Below, piece after piece: positions 13,021-23,051 of a stretch of DNA of 64,000 nucleotides. The notes beneath the pieces are model-generated. The model worked only from the letters and a program-made list of their open reading frames with translations. It had not been told where the DNA came from and did not search any database. The translations under genes and the position numbers were made by a program. Within the stretch, counting starts at the first letter, position 1; every line of letters starts with the position of its first letter. Location of the stretch: NCBI GenBank assembly GCA_005656395.1, contig SRSI01000031.1, positions 310,001 to 374,000 on the forward strand. Direction: 5' to 3'. This DNA comes from Strongyloides papillosus. Its lineage: Eukaryota > Nematoda > Chromadorea > Rhabditida > Strongyloididae.

Positions 13021-13865
13021 TATATATTTATTAGTACTATAAATATCAATTTATTCATAAAAAATAATTATTTGCATTCTTGTTTATAATCTGAATATTA
13101 GGATAAAACTGAAATGATTAAATTGAAATATCTGCAAATGTAATATAATGTTTTTATTTTCAAAGCATTTATGTTATTTTTATGCTATATTAACCTTTAA
13201 AGTTTGATGAAGAATGTTTTTAAAAAAAGATATTAATTTTTAGAAAACACATATACGTTGCGTATTTTCTTAAGATATCAATCTTGTACCGCATTAAATT
13301 TTCGCTATTACAAACAAAATTTAACAAAAAATTAAAAAATAATGAATCAAAAAATTAACAGTAGTAAATACAGACAAATATTTAACTTTATTTATTAGAC
13401 TTATAAGATAAAAGTCCCCTGTGAATCAGAAATGTTTACACCAAAACACATTTCTAATCTATCACCAAAGTTTTAAATTTACACGAAACTCCTTACAGTA
13501 TTTTCTATATTATTAATGTTTATAAGTGTATATCCATTAAAATGATATTTAAATTTGCTATAAATTAAGATATTGCTTATCTTCAAATATAAAAACATTT
13601 TTTTATAATACACATCAATTACATATTATTAAAGTAGATAATTTTATTTTTAAAAAGATCAAATAATTTAAAGAAGATAAACATCTTATTTACCACAAAT
13701 AAATCCTCTTGGACATATAAATATTTTCTCACCTTCTAATCATATTCAGAATGAAACATTTAAAAAATACAAATTATCAAAAAATTTAAAGGAATATATA
13801 AAATTTATGTTAAATACTAAAAAATAATGATCATAATATGATAATTAATAGATAATTTTTTTGAA
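13021..13865. other. Convergent intergenic region
   Basis: This region lies between the 3' ends of the second ShKT gene (+) and the peptide-precursor gene (-). It is A/T-rich and presumably contains both 3' UTRs. Nothing else was recognised. Confidence 0.5.
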
Positions 13866-14186
13866 TTAAAATGAACCATGGTAAGTTCTTCCATTACGAA
13901 GTTTTCCATAAATCTTGTTATCTGAGGACTTGAAAACATCAACTTTTGGTAAGTAACATTGTATAACACTGAAGAAACAGTTTCTTGACTGTTTTCTAGG
14001 TTTAATAGGTGATATTACTCTGATTTTTGGAAACTTTTTCCCTGTAGCATTCCCAAATAAGTGCCTTCCACCTTTGTTTATTTCTTGAATCTTTTTTCTT
14101 AACAAATATCCTTGTAAGTTATAATTAACTGCTGTGGCAGATAGTATAATAGCTGAGAATATAATAAAAACTCTAATGAAATTCAT
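13866..14186 (-). CDS. Putative allatostatin-C/somatostatin-like neuropeptide precursor
   Basis: This single exon encodes 106 aa from the ATG at 14186 (a TTG-initiated extension is ignored). Residues 1-20 form a clear signal peptide (MNFIRVFIIFSAIILSATA). Near residues 63-80 a basic stretch (KPRKQSR) precedes CFFSVIQC, two cysteines with exactly six residues between them, flanked by aromatics. Arthropod allatostatin-C peptides have the same disulfide ring spacing (C-[YF]-F-x-x-[IV]-S-C-[FY]). In that reading the precursor would be cut at the dibasic site to release a cyclic peptide acting on a somatostatin/AST-C-type GPCR. The peptide continues for about 30 residues after the ring rather than ending right after it, which is atypical. 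It could instead be another small secreted two-cysteine protein. Confidence 0.45.
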   Translation of the reverse strand: MNFIRVFIIFSAIILSATAVNYNLQGYLLRKKIQEINKGGRHLFGNATGKKFPKIRVISPIKPRKQSRNCFFSVIQCYLPKVDVFKSSDNKIYGKLRNGRTYHGSF

Positions 14187-14858
14187 TATTATTAACAATG
14201 AAGAAATATATTTTATATGATTGAATATAAACTATGGCACTGAAGTATAAAAAAAAGCCTGCCCACCAATATGACATGTGAAAGAGAAACACTAGATATT
14301 TATAGATATATACTAAAACGGTTTTAGAATGATTTACGCAAATGAAAAGCTTATTTTTCAGATAATAAAAAAAATACTATAATTAATTATTTCACATACT
14401 ACAAGAAATAATGTTACTTAATGAAATACCACGGAGTTTAAGATAACATGGTGATTCCATGGAATTTGTATGTAAAAAATATTAATTCATGTATTAATAA
14501 AAAAATGTAGGCAGAACAAAAAGTAATTAATTTTAAATACCTATGATTTGTCATTTCAAAGGTTTACTATTACAAAGATCATGAGTTAAGAATATTATTA
14601 ATTAACAATATACATACAACAGTTCACTTTACTTTATAATAATATGATAAATTAGTTGTAATTTAATGAATATTGACTTTAAACTATTTATAAAAGAAGT
14701 AAAAAAATTATTATTGTGAGCTGAAGTACAACTTTTTTCCGTAAAAATTCTAGGAAGCTTTGAATGAATTAACAATTTATTATTACACTTAATTTACACA
14801 TTTAGTTTAAAAAATGTTATCTCATAAATGCTGAACTAAAGAAACGGTTTTCAAAAAA
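14187..14858. other. Intergenic, nothing recognised
   Basis: About 670 bp of A/T-rich sequence lies between two minus-strand genes. It should contain the promoter of the peptide-precursor gene and the 3' UTR of the DNAJC17-like gene. No RNA gene or repeat was identified. Confidence 0.5.
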
Positions 14859-15758
14859 TCAATTAATTAATTCATCAATTACATCGTATTCTTTTTTCCA
14901 GTTATCTCCTAGGAGATCGGCCATAACTTCATCTTCAAGTTTCAAAAAGTTTTTTGGAGATATATTTTCAATATTCTTAAAATTTAAAACATTTGACCGT
15001 TCCTGATCTTCACTAGATACATCTTTAACATAATCTAAATGCTCCGGTCTTAAATTAACCCAGGAAACTTTCAATGGATTCATTTCAATTCCAGTTTCAT
15101 CTTCAGCAATAATTGCTTCTTTTAAATTTGAAAATTCAACGATTGCTGTGTTATTTCCACTACAAACAACACCAAGAACTGTACCATGTTTTTTAAATAT
15201 ATCATAAAGTATATCTTCTGTATAATCAAAATTATTGTATTTCCACCTAACTTTTAACTGAGGTTTATACTTAATTTCCATTTTACGTAAATATTCCTTC
15301 TCTTTATCAAGTTCTTTATTAATTAAATCATCTAAATCAATTTTTATTTTCCAACTTTTTGATTTTAATTTATTTAACTCTTTCTTTAATCTCTCTTCAG
15401 CCTCTTTATTTTTTTCTTCAATAGTCTTATTAAATTCATTCTCTCTAGCTTCTAGATCTTCTCTAAATTTTTTTCTGACATCACTTTCTTCCTTCCTCCG
15501 CTGATTAAGGTTTTTAATTTTATTCTCTCTAGCCAATATCATGTTATCATATGCCGCCTTTGCATCAACATCTAACAATAAAGTTGAAGCTTCTTGTATT
15601 TTAAGAAACATTTTTTGAGCTTCTTCTTTCCTTAATGGATTTTTATCTGGATGCCATTTTAAGGCGGCCTTCTTATAAGCTTTTTTAATATCGCCTTCTG
15701 TACACTCTTTTGTCAAACTTAGTATATTATATGGACAATAATCCATAGAATCTCCCAT
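14859..15758 (-). CDS. DNAJC17: DNAJC17-like J-domain plus RRM protein
   Basis: This intronless 299-aa frame starts MGDSMDYCPYNIL. Residues 5-72 form a J domain with the invariant HPD (KWHPDKNP), the region that stimulates the ATPase of Hsp70 partners. It is followed by a long Lys/Glu-rich coiled coil (about residues 80-160) and an RRM-like domain near residues 170-230 (LKVRWKYNNFDYTEDILYDIF, then a GVVCSGNNTAIVEF strand). J domain, coiled coil and RRM in this order and at this length (human protein 304 aa) are diagnostic of DNAJC17, the relative of yeast Cwc23, a spliceosome-associated co-chaperone in the nucleus. Nothing in the frame looks damaged. Confidence 0.85.
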   Translation of the reverse strand: MGDSMDYCPYNILSLTKECTEGDIKKAYKKAALKWHPDKNPLRKEEAQKMFLKIQEASTLLLDVDAKAAYDNMILARENKIKNLNQRRKEESDVRKKFREDLEARENEFNKTIEEKNKEAEERLKKELNKLKSKSWKIKIDLDDLINKELDKEKEYLRKMEIKYKPQLKVRWKYNNFDYTEDILYDIFKKHGTVLGVVCSGNNTAIVEFSNLKEAIIAEDETGIEMNPLKVSWVNLRPEHLDYVKDVSSEDQERSNVLNFKNIENISPKNFLKLEDEVMADLLGDNWKKEYDVIDELIN

Positions 15759-16807
15759 TTTAATAACTTAATATAGTAAAATTTAAAATTGTTTCAAAAC
15801 TTAAAGAAAATAAATTATATATTTATAGCTTATACTTAAAAATATTAGTAAATTTCTAAAAATAACACTAAGAAATTGTTCGCTATGAAAGTATAATCTA
15901 AAGAGACACTATACAAAACTCATTATTACTTTATTTTGAAACACATCACTTTTTAAAATTTTTTTCGTGTATGCGCAAACTTAGAAGTAATTAACTGAAT
16001 TTTAAAATCAAAACAAAAACAATAATGTATGGAATGACTATCGTAGGATTAAAAATTATACCAGTTCTTTAGAACAAATTTGCGTTGGTAGTTTTTCTTG
16101 TATTTTTTTATAGTTGATGGTATAAAGATCTCAATGAAATTTTTAATTTAAAGAATAATTTTGAACTTTGATTGCAAAATCAACATTATCTTGAATGAAT
16201 TGGTAGAAGAGATCATAGCAATCCTAATATGAATATTTAAAAATCTTCATTATCAAGATATTAATATATTTTTTAAAATTTTTTACATAATCTATATGCA
16301 TTTAATTGCAAATTCTCAGAAGATTGATTACATTAATATATATTTTTTTGGAAAAAAAATATCAATAAATTTTTTATGTGGGACAGTAACTATGAATTTT
16401 TTAATTAACTTCTAGTGTTTTATAATTGCACAAAGATTATGCACTTCATATGATTGATATTTATTAATTTATCTTCTTATATTTGTTTATTTCAATTTTT
16501 AGAGACTTTACTTTTTAGACTAATAATAACAATAATTTATATTGTAATTAAAAAAAATTAATCTAAATATTCGTTAAATTAATGTACAATAAATTTCATA
16601 CAGAGATTATCTTAATTTTTCCGAAACGAAATGGAAGCATTTCGAAACACAAGATAGAATAAAAACTTCCAACAAGTACTAGATCTGACATCAAGTATAT
16701 CAAAAAAGCTTTATTTTTCTAAAAAGTAAGGGATAAATATAATAATTTCAATCAAAAAGAATAAAAAATTTACTAATTACATATTATGATTTTTATACAG
16801 TAATATC
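15759..16807. other. Intergenic, nothing recognised
   Basis: About 1 kb of A/T-rich DNA lies between two minus-strand genes and contains the DNAJC17-like promoter and the 3' UTR of the KCTD3-like gene. No further exon or RNA gene was seen. Confidence 0.5.
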
Positions 16808-18716
16808 TTAAATATTTGATGCAATATTTATTTGTGAGGCGTATGGTGTACTTTTTGGAGTTGAGTTCATGCTATCAGCTGTTATCTCGCATTCATCCAT
16901 TAATTTCAAAAGTTCCGATGGTGAGGGACCTTGATGTGGAGATGTAAAAGTTTTGTGTGTTGTAGATGGAGTGGATGGTGATGCAGATTTGTCATTTGGA
17001 ACCAAGACTGTTTGTGAAATTACTCCAGAATTTGTATTAGATAATTGCTTATTTGTAAATTGATCAAATGCCGTTGTCATATCCCACATCTGTATTGTAC
17101 TATTTGAGTGACCAGTAAATAATATCCTTTTCGGTCGTAAAGCCATTCTATTTGAAAGCTCTATTTCATGTATAAAAAATGACGTTATGGTTGAATTGTC
17201 AATTGAGGTAACTTCACATAGCCTTTCACCTGTTGAAGCCAGACGAATAAACAATTTATTAGTCTCTGGAACAACTTTTTGCACGAACAAACTTTCCATA
17301 TCTTGATCTCCATATGGTCCTATATCAACTCCTTCTGAGTTACTAATCTCATCAACAGAATCAAGAACTAAAATTTTAAACGAAGCTAGTGCTGTACTTG
17401 CTGGTTGAGTACTTATCATTCCTCTAAATCTTGAAACATTCCATGTTCTTACATGGTTATAACAAGAACACATTGATATTAAATGGTTTGTTGTCATTAA
17501 AATTTTAATTACTGGATCAGTATGTACTGTATATGTTTTAAATAATTGTGGACCATGTCCAACTGTTTCTGGGTGTTGTACGATGACTCTAATTTTACCT
17601 GTTTCTGTTCCATAAGCAATTTCAATCCAATTACCAGACATTGTTGTTTTTGAAGTAAGATAAACGCTTATAGCTGTAATTGCTTCATTTTCTGGATCTT
17701 TGTAAAGCTCTGTAACCAATAAATCATTATCCTTCATCCTTAAAGGAAATTTCTGCATATCAACGAGATAAATTACACCATTGCAACCTCCAAATATTAA
17801 CATAGAACCAGCTGTATCGTAACAAAGGATTGGAACTATATTCTGGATTTGCCAACTTTGTGAGATAGAATGCCAAATCCCGACTTTACCTGTTTTTGAT
17901 AAAGCAACAAGTTGGCTACCAATAAAAAATAATTTCACGATAGGTGCTGTCATTTGGAAAATACCCAATTTTTTACTTCTAATCTCTCCGTTATCCTCAG
18001 TAAAAGACCATAAATAGACAGAGTTATCCTCCAATGACGCAGCTACAACCTTCTCAAGATTTTGTGCTCCAAATTTAACATTTAAAGCTAAGTGAACTAC
18101 CAATGAATTTAATAAAGTTGATGTGAATACTTTTTGCCATCCAACACTATCATTTTGTTTAAAAATTCTTATATAGTTTGTATATGCTACAGCAATATAA
18201 CTATGATGTGCTTTAATAATTCTCGCCGGTAAATTATTACCACTGCTACCTGATGACGATGTATGCACAGAGATAGGCTTAGATAAGAATGGTTCATTCT
18301 TAGATGATATCATTCCATGAAATAACAAACCACCACAGCAATCATTCATCGAATCCTCGCATAATGTTAATCTTCTTACTAACGGCGTTATGTTATAATA
18401 TAAAGCTTCATGTTTCAAAGAACTTAAATCAACGTTTTCTATATCTACATGTTTTGTACGCAAATAATTTAAAATTATCCGAAATAGCAAGGGATCGCGA
18501 TCAATAAATATCTACATATGTTTATTATTGTTTAATCAAATAGTACATTAAACTTACGGAACCATCTTTATCTTTAACAGAATCAATTCTTCCAGATAGT
18601 AAGGAAGTAAAAAATGTATCTGGTAACCAAGTTAAGGTTGTTTTAGAGGTTACGAACACCGTTCCACCAACATTTAACCTAATAACATCATTTTGTGAAG
18701 GACTACTAGAAAGCAT
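16808..18716 (-). CDS. BTB/T1-domain plus beta-propeller protein, KCTD3/SHKBP1-like
   Basis: Exons 18716-18558 and 18511-16808 (intron 45 bp, phase 0) encode 620 aa. Residues 10-95 are a T1/BTB domain with the KCTD signatures [16 protein letters not shown] and FIDRDPLLF...ILNYLR. The rest is a WD-like propeller (repeated strands such as [42 protein letters not shown]), ending in a Ser/Thr/Pro-rich tail. A T1 domain fused to a propeller is specific to KCTD3 and SHKBP1, proteins linked to HCN channel regulation and to EGFR trafficking in mammals; the worm role is unknown. The ATG directly follows a T-rich TTTTAG acceptor and lies 61 bp after the stop of the macrodomain gene, so this is probably the second gene of a trans-spliced operon. 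Confidence 0.82.
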
Positions 18717-18777
18717 CTAAAACAAGAAAGATTTATTTAAAGAGATTTAATAAAAAAATATTTGTACGCAAAAATAT

Positions 18778-19388
18778 TCAAAAGTAATTATTAAACGCTC
18801 TTAAATAACTATTTTTATCATCCTCCGAGAAACAGCAAATAATTATTTCAGATAAGGAACCGTCCTTATTATACTTATCTAAAAAATCTTTTATTGTTCC
18901 TAAAACTACGTGGACAGATTCTTCAAATGGAAAACCATATACTCCTGTAGAGATAGAGGGGAACGCAATAGAATGATATCCTTCTTTCACAGCTAGGTGT
19001 AGTGCATTAAAATAGCACTTTGATAGTAATTCTTTATCTGTATCTCTTAAAGTTCCTCTTACTATTGGTCCGACAGTATGATAAATTGCTTTAACATTAA
19101 CTAAATTATATGCTTTTGTAGCTTTCACTTCTCCTGTCTCACAACCATTTAATTTTCTACATTCCTCTAATAATGCTTTCCCTGCGGCTCTATGAATTGC
19201 TCCATCAACACCCCCACCTATAATAATCCATATCAATTACCATGAGAAACTAATATGTTTTAATAAAACACCTATACAACAACAGAAAAACTCTTACCTC
19301 CACAAAGTTTCTTGTTTGCCGCGTTAACTATTACATCTACAGTTAACTTTGTGATATCATTACAGATAACTTTTACTATATGTGACAT
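18778..19388 (-). CDS. Macrodomain ADP-ribose hydrolase
   Basis: Exons 19388-19298 and 19217-18778 (80-bp intron, phase 1 inside a Gly codon) encode a stand-alone 176-aa macrodomain. The ADP-ribose-binding signatures are all visible: DVIVNAANKKL followed by the GGGVDGAIHRAAG loop, a central YHTVGP strand, and the phosphate-binding ISTGVYGFP loop. These are typical of the MacroD/YmdB class, which removes mono-ADP-ribose from acidic residues or deacetylates O-acetyl-ADP-ribose. No targeting sequence or extra domain is present, so a cytosolic or nuclear location is likely. It is the upstream member of a probable two-gene operon with the KCTD3-like gene and is divergent from the ALY/REF gene. The introns make it a genuine nuclear gene. 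Confidence 0.85.
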
Positions 19389-19969
19389 CTCTTAATTAAC
19401 GGGATAGATTTATAGCCAGAACTAAAAACATTTCTATATAAGAGTACCTCGCGGATAATATCTCTCCAATGTTTACTTTGGACTTTATACCAATACTTCG
19501 CTTCACTGTTTGCTTTTATCACCCTCCTTCTAGTGACACATGGCGTTCTTTATTGTTTTATTTCATCATATGATTTCACTTAATTTTGCATTAAACCATC
19601 GATTGGGGGATTGTTTTAATTATGCAGATTTTTTTTTCAATTGTCGATTTTTAAATAATGAAATAGCTATCGACTTTAATTGATTTAATGGAGCATGTTA
19701 TTTACAGAATATTTAGTAGTTTAAGTTGTTCAATTATAGTTGTTGTTTACTGTATCAACCTAGCAACTTTTGACATGTGTGGTCCTTACAAAGCGCCTCA
19801 ACAACGACTCTCTTAGAATACATTTATAAAGCAAGGTCGATTTAGCTTGTTTTATTTTCGTTTTACATTTTTAAATTTTAAACTGTATATAAACAGAAAT
19901 TAACGACCTATTAATTCATATTATTTTTTCCAGTTTAAATTTATTCCCACATACGCTTAATCATCTAAT
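19389..19969. promoter_or_regulatory. Divergent promoter region between the macrodomain and ALY/REF genes
   Basis: About 580 bp separates two divergent start codons, so both promoters must lie here. A TTTTTTCCAG site just before the ALY/REF leader (about 19927-19933) could be a trans-splice acceptor. No defined transcription-factor motif is claimed. Confidence 0.4.
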
Positions 19970-21265
19970 ATGTCTGCTGTTGATGCTGTTAACATGTCTC
20001 TTGATGATATCATTGCCAAAACAAGAGGTACTAAAAGTCTTCGCGGACGTGGAGCTTCGAGGTTAGGCAAGGCTGGTAGACGAGGAGATGTAAGTTTCTG
20101 TTAGTGATTTTAATAAATGTGTTAATTTTCTTTTTATTATAGAAACCAGGAAGACAATGGAAAAACGACAAATACGATGCTATCTATGGACGTGGACGTC
20201 GTATTAATCAGAAGGCTCCTCGTCGTACCACCGGAGGTGCTGGAGCCAAGTTTGCCAATCGTGCTGGACCAGTTTCAACAATTGGAAAGTTGTTAATTTC
20301 AAACTTGCCGAAAAATGTATCTACATTGGACTTACAACAACTCTTTAAAGGATACCCATTCAAGACAGTGACTGTTAATCATAACGAAATGGGTGAATCC
20401 TTAGGTACAGCTATGGTTGTCACTAGACGCCGTGGCGATGTATTGAAACTTATGAAAGACTTTGCAGGAATTGCAATTGATGGTGCGTAAGATAAATTTT
20501 ATATGAAATGTAAACATTCTAAGACATATATTTTTTTCCAAAATATCTTTTCTGTAGTGTAAAAGAAAACTTTGATGTATGATGTGTGGGACGACAATTT
20601 TTAAGAATAATAATATGATTGATATTAAGTGGAGATGTTTTCTTGTATAGAGAATTTGTCAACAATAATACATGACAGTAAAAATCAGTCATCGTATTAC
20701 TATCATACCACTGTTCATTTTACGCACATATTAATATACATTTTTAAGTCCACATTTGTGCCGTCTCAATACACTTTCCATCTAAGTAATATCTCTCTAC
20801 CTGTTGAGGACCAAAAAAAGACTAGCATATTAAATCTAACATTGTTTGTATCAGGGAACTTTTGATTTTAAAACTAGCAGTGTCCCAGTATAAGGAAAGA
20901 GTTTTGTGAAGAAGAATATTTATCAAAATTATTAATAATAATTGTCTAATTAATTTTGTATTACAGGAAGAGCAGTCCAAATGGTTGATTTGTCTTCAGA
21001 CTCAAACCGCGATGGAACAGGGGCAATTCTCGATAGAATTTCTGTCAAAAAAGTTGCCAGTGGAGGTATACGTAAGGAGAAGGGCGGTATTGTGAAGGGA
21101 AGAAAAGGTGGAGCCGTTAAAAGAAAAGGCACACCAAAAAAAGGAGGAAAAAAATTCGATAGAAAGAAGAAAGAAAAAATTACTACTGAAGATCTTGATA
21201 AGGACTTGGAAGAGTATATGTCTCGTGGAAAAGACAAGAAAGCTGAAGAAACCATGGAGTCTTAA
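19970..21265 (+). CDS. ALYREF: ALY/REF mRNA-export adaptor
   Basis: Exons 19970-20089, 20143-20482 and 20967-21265 encode 252 aa; introns are 53 and 484 bp. Residues 8-19 are the N-terminal UAP56-binding motif (MSLDDIIAKTRG), followed by Arg/Gly-rich RNA-binding sequence. An RRM starts near residue 89 (KLLISNLPKNVS) and is interrupted by intron 2 at IDG/RAVQM. A basic Gly/Lys-rich segment follows, and a second UAP56-binding motif lies near the C-terminus (LDKDLEEYMSRG). This is the standard ALY/REF (THOC4) layout. The protein joins spliced mRNPs through the UAP56 helicase and TREX and hands mRNA to the NXF1 export receptor. The second intron is long for this window and I found no RNA gene in it. 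Confidence 0.9.
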
Positions 21266-21490
21266 CTTTGTCTTTATGACTTTTTATAATTTTTATCGAT
21301 CTATTTAACTTTGATTTCTCCTTTTTTTATTTTTTTTTTCGTGTCATGACACTAATATGAAAACTTTCTAACAAAAAAATTACCGTTATTTAGTTAATAA
21401 AATAAGAATATTATTACAACTTTACTTTGTTTTCTTTTTCTAGCGATTACTGTTTTGTCATCAGCAACGGCATTTTTGCTGTTTCTTTCT

Positions 21491-22641
21491 CTATAGCATA
21501 GTTGGTTCAGCTTCAGGATTGTCTGCTTTTTTATCTTTCCAAGTAAGTTTATTCAGTTGATCCCTTAATACCGGGTTACCAGCATAATAAATAAAAATTC
21601 TAAGGACACTGTTGACGCATACAAGTATACTTATGGCGTCAGAACATAAAGTATAAAATCTACTTGAAGTTTCATCTTCATTAATTATTAGTGGTGATTT
21701 TGGATACAATTTTTCAAGCACTGTTAAAAAAAAGCTGGGTAAATTACACGTTAAATATGTTGTTACAATGAAAATTATTGTTCTAGTTTGATATCGAATT
21801 TCATCACGCTGTTTTTTATCAGACTGAGAAGCGCATTCTAAACAAAAGTGTAAGAGTTTAGGATTAAATTTTCACTGATATTACCTTTTCTTAGTAATGC
21901 TGCTATTTTTGGAAGTTGTGTGAAATCTTTATGTTTCCAAGGAACTTTTGATATTTTCTTTTTAGTAAATGTTACAATCATTATATTCAATGATAAAAGA
22001 AGTATAAAAGGAACCATAACGTGAAAAATGTTAAAAACATAAAATGAGAATGTTGGATAAAAGTCGTAATCAGCTAAGATAGGATTATAACCATAATTCT
22101 CAAATGGAAGGCAACCCTCAAGGTATTCAATTGAGTATTCAAAATATGATGGAAGACGAAGTAGGAAACTTGTAATCATAATAGATATTATAACTTTAAA
22201 ACGGCCTCTTGATGTTATAAGATAAGAAAGTGATTCAATATTCGCTATCATAATGAATCTTTCTAATGTACCAAATAAAATTACATATGTCGAAGCAAAT
22301 TGAGTTTGTTTAGAAACTCCATAAAGAAACATAACATATTTGTGATATACATCATGAAATAAAGGCAATTTTAAATATATTGCTAATGCATCAACAGTAA
22401 AAAAAGGTGTGTACATAAAACAAATAAATAAATCTAATATTGCTAGGACCAATAAATATAATGATGGTGAAAATATTTTTTGTGAAATTGAGAATAATCT
22501 AATTAATATAAAATTAAAAATTATTCCAAGTATTGAAATAGGTGTACCAACATATAGAACTAAAGCAAATCTTAAAAAATCATAACTTTCTGTTGGCATA
22601 CATTGTAATTCTTGATTATCAGTTGAGTTGTTTTCATCCAT
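21491..22641 (-). CDS. Rhodopsin-class peptide GPCR, FMRFamide-receptor-like
   Basis: Exons 22641-21885 and 21837-21491 (47-bp intron) encode 367 aa; I start at the ATG at 22641 rather than the longer TTG frame. Seven hydrophobic segments are visible: TM1 around PISILGIIFNFILI, TM2 LYLLVLAILDLFICF, TM3 ending GTLERFIM in place of the usual DRY box, TM4 VIISIMITSFLL, TM5 HVMVPFILLLSLNIMIV, TM6 in exon 2 (TIIFIVTTYLTCNLPSFF) and TM7 ending NSVLRIFIYYAGN, a variant of NPxxY. The N-terminus has an NNST glycosylation site and no signal peptide. The ER(F/Y) box, CNLP in TM6 and N-S start of TM7 are shared with nematode FRPR/DMSR-type neuropeptide receptors. Ligand and exact subfamily cannot be set from the sequence. 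Confidence 0.65.
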
Positions 22642-22860
22642 TATTTTATTAGACAAATCTCGGTAGAATAAAAAAGAACAATGACAGGAAATGTGTTATC
22701 AAATACTTGAAATTATTGAAGTAAACTAAAAAAGTCATACATATTTATATTTTTTTAAAAACGGATATATTAAAAACAAAAATATAGTTTTTAGCAAAGG
22801 TAATAATTTTGCAAAAAAAAAATTTGCAAAAAAATATTAATTAACATATAATTATATGTC

Positions 22861-22978
22861 GATACTAACGTAGTGAGATTGCTTTGCATAACGCGGTCTT
22901 TTCCTTGGATTTAGTCCTTTTCTTGCACGGAATTTCGGAATTCCGTACAGTTTTGGTGGTGCGCCACTATTTAATCAG
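22861..22978 (+). repeat. Left inverted terminal repeat of the DIRS element
   Basis: These 118 bp are the exact reverse complement of 26938-27055. Internally they contain a short palindrome around GGAATTTC/GGAATTCC. The 11 bp outside it (22850-22860) belong to the element's left extension and are matched only by the internal complementary region. Confidence 0.92.
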
Positions 22979-23051
22979 TTTTTTCTTTTCCTTGAATTTT
23001 GTCGTTATTATTACTAATATCTAACAAAATCGTTGCCGAATCAAGTTCCAA

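Noticed and set aside
18778..19388. Horizontal transfer of the macrodomain gene from bacteria
   Set aside because: The protein is YmdB/MacroD-like, but the gene has a normal spliceosomal intron and local codon use, and such domains are widespread in eukaryotes; sequence alone does not support transfer.
20483..20966. snoRNA in the long ALY/REF intron (TGATGT near 20575)
   Set aside because: No matching box D with a closing stem was found.
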